Positions 15,694-17,172 of a stretch of 17,172 bases of DNA are shown piece after piece (position 1 is the stretch's first letter; every line of letters starts with the position of its first letter). The notes beneath the pieces are model-generated. The model was not told the DNA's origin and ran no database searches. It saw only the letters and a program-made list of their open reading frames with translations. This DNA is from CAYYJM01 sp964471755 (GTDB taxonomy: Bacteria > Planctomycetota > Planctomycetia > Gemmatales > Gemmataceae). The stretch lies in assembly GCA_964471755.1 (NCBI GenBank), contig CAYYJM010000127.1:1-17172 (forward strand), written 5' to 3'. The position numbers and the translations under genes were made by a program.

Positions 15694-17172
15694 TTACTTC
15701 GGCGGATACAACTCGCGGATGCCGTCCTTGAGGTGGTAGACCCGCTCGACCTCGGCGTCCGTCAGCGCTCGATCGAACACAGCGAGGTCATCCTGATGAC
15801 CGACATAGGAAGCACCGAGTACGAGGAGAACCTTCGCCGGGTCCCAGTCGAACGTCAGATCCCATTTCTCGATCACGCCTTGCAGCTTGCCATCGAGATA
15901 CAGCTTGCCGCGTGGCGGTGTCTTCTTGTCGTTGAGATTCTCGATGGTGAAAACAACGTGCGTCCACTTCTCACGAGAGAACGGCGCACGCTCGACCTGG
16001 ACAGCCGGCCGCTTCTCGGGCGTGAACTCATGCCACTGCTTGTTGTCCGGATTCCAGATGTGAAACAGCGGTCGGATGGCATAGCGAAAGTAACGCGGTG
16101 TCTCGTCCTTCGACCACTCCAGGAAGATGTACCCTTTCTTCGAGTCATTGCCGATGATCTGCACCGGATCGCAGTAACCGGGTTCGAGATCCTTATCCGG
16201 ATTCAAACGCAGCCAGATGGAAACGGTGGCACTCCAGCTCTTCGCGTTGTAGCCGATGACGCCGCCGTCCTTGAACGAGGGACGGGTCGTTCCCTTCTTC
16301 GGAAAATGCAACGCGCCGCCGAATCGTCCGGCGTTGGCTTCGATTTTGGCCTGGTCGTTGACTTTGGCCGGGACCAGTTCGCGCCCCTGCTGAACGTAAC
16401 ACGTTTTGTCGCCGCCTGAAAAGTCGGCGTCGAGGCCCTTGTCGAATGAGGCATGCAGCGTGAGCGCCCTCGAGAGATTGGCTCGTGATTCCGCGTCGGC
16501 CCTCTTCAGGAGTTCCTTCGCTTCCTCGGGGCCGATATCGCGGACGAACAGGTTGCGCCAGCGGATCTGGCCTCCGTGCGTCTGGAGCATGATCGGTCCC
16601 CGGGCCGGCAGGGGCTGGGAGCGATTCCAGAAATTCTCCATGACGGCCCCGTCCACGACGAGCTTGCCGTTGAGCCAGACCCACGTTCGGGCCCCGAGCT
16701 GACGGATGCGGAACTGATTCCACTCGCCGAACGGTTTGTCGGCGTGGACCTGAGGATCACGACCCGGCGTTCCGGGCGTGTTGTTGAACAGACCGCCGGA
16801 GCCGAGATGGGGTTTTCGCGTTGGATTCTTCGGATTGAACTTCTGGTTCCAGTCCCAGATCTGCACCTGGGGGGTGCCGCGCAGATAGATGCCGCTGTCG
16901 GCACCGGGAACGGTTTTGTATTCGATGTGGAATTCCATGTCGCCGAACTCGGCTTCCGTCGTGGCGTAGGGACCGGTGCCGTCATTGACCAGTTCGCCGT
17001 TCTCGACGCGCCAGTGTTTGGCGAAATCGGCTCGCTGTTGCTTGAGGTTCGCCGCCTTCTTCTCGCCGGTCAGTTTGCCGACGGCGTGTGGGTTCAGACC
17101 GTACCAGCCGGTCAGGTCCTTGCCGTTGAAGATGGCGCGAAAGCCCGCAGGCGCTTTCGGTGGCTGAGCCGA
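15694..17172 (-). CDS. DUF1080 (3-keto-disaccharide hydrolase family) plus LamG-like domain protein, N-terminus beyond window
   Basis: The frame is open to the right edge (492 codons visible), so the Met at 16938 is internal and any signal peptide lies outside. The first ~205 residues are a DUF1080 domain. They start with GFRAIFNGKDLTGWYGLNPH, followed by HWRVENGELVNDGTGPYATT, then DSGIYLRGTPQVQIWDW, and end with GPIMLQTHGGQIRWRN. Members of this family adopt a concanavalin-like fold, and some hydrolyse 3-keto-glycosides. A short helical linker leads into a second concanavalin-like, LamG-type domain (~residues 245-485). Its hallmarks are ALTLHASFDKGLDADF, SATVSIWLRLNPDKD, KWTHVVFTIENL, KLYLDGKLQG and DDLAVFDRALTDAEVERVY. 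Such proteins are abundant in planctomycetes and are thought to act on polysaccharides outside the cytoplasm. The specific substrate is unknown. It converges with the RND operon. Confidence 0.9.
   Translation of the reverse strand, partial: SAQPPKAPAGFRAIFNGKDLTGWYGLNPHAVGKLTGEKKAANLKQQRADFAKHWRVENGELVNDGTGPYATTEAEFGDMEFHIEYKTVPGADSGIYLRGTPQVQIWDWNQKFNPKNPTRKPHLGSGGLFNNTPGTPGRDPQVHADKPFGEWNQFRIRQLGARTWVWLNGKLVVDGAVMENFWNRSQPLPARGPIMLQTHGGQIRWRNLFVRDIGPEEAKELLKRADAESRANLSRALTLHASFDKGLDADFSGGDKTCYVQQGRELVPAKVNDQAKIEANAGRFGGALHFPKKGTTRPSFKDGGVIGYNAKSWSATVSIWLRLNPDKDLEPGYCDPVQIIGNDSKKGYIFLEWSKDETPRYFRYAIRPLFHIWNPDNKQWHEFTPEKRPAVQVERAPFSREKWTHVVFTIENLNDKKTPPRGKLYLDGKLQGVIEKWDLTFDWDPAKVLLVLGASYVGHQDDLAVFDRALTDAEVERVYHLKDGIRELYPPK

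Overview
The window is high-GC, tightly packed bacterial chromosome and most likely comes from a planctomycete, probably a Gemmatales-like lineage. This is inferred from the family mix: an HzsA-related segment, a membrane spermidine-synthase-like protein, a DUF1080 plus LamG-like secreted protein, and a Cys-rich secreted protein with repeated P-V-T-[TS]-[YF] units followed by a Gly/Pro-rich linker. No rRNA, tRNA, CRISPR array, insertion sequence or phage structural gene was seen.

Layout. (1) 2-2839 (+) is one open frame cut by the left edge. Its first ~135 codons look like an HzsA-related protein; the rest is a membrane spermidine-synthase-like protein lacking its usual N-terminus. The two parts meet at a short peptide that I recall as conserved in both families, so the frame is either a recombination product or an assembly chimera. 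(2) 2865-7171 (-) holds, in order of transcription, a Lon-substrate-binding-domain protein, the Cys-rich repeat protein (followed by a clear Rho-independent terminator), an exported lactonase-type beta-propeller, and a D-2-hydroxyacid dehydrogenase 21 nt downstream of the lactonase. (3) 7320-9670 (+) carries a GspF/PilC-type inner-membrane protein and then an apparently intact phage-type large terminase with no other phage gene nearby. (4) 9827-15673 (+) is a compact tripartite RND efflux operon: outer-membrane lipoprotein channel, periplasmic adaptor (ATGA overlap) and CusA/CzcA-like pump (7-nt gap). (5) 15694-17172 (-) is a DUF1080/LamG-like protein cut by the right edge.

How the genes work together. 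The only clear multi-gene machine is the RND efflux system, which should span both membranes; its substrate cannot be read from the sequence. The lactonase and dehydrogenase form a probable two-gene transcript and could act on sugar lactones and 2-hydroxy or 2-keto acids, but this is inference and the two proteins are predicted to sit in different compartments. The GspF protein and the terminase are both orphans here. I found no convincing new defence or mobile system. The items most worth checking are the chimeric first frame, the lone terminase, the Cys-rich repeat protein with its structured leader, and three inverted-repeat or hairpin sites in intergenic DNA.
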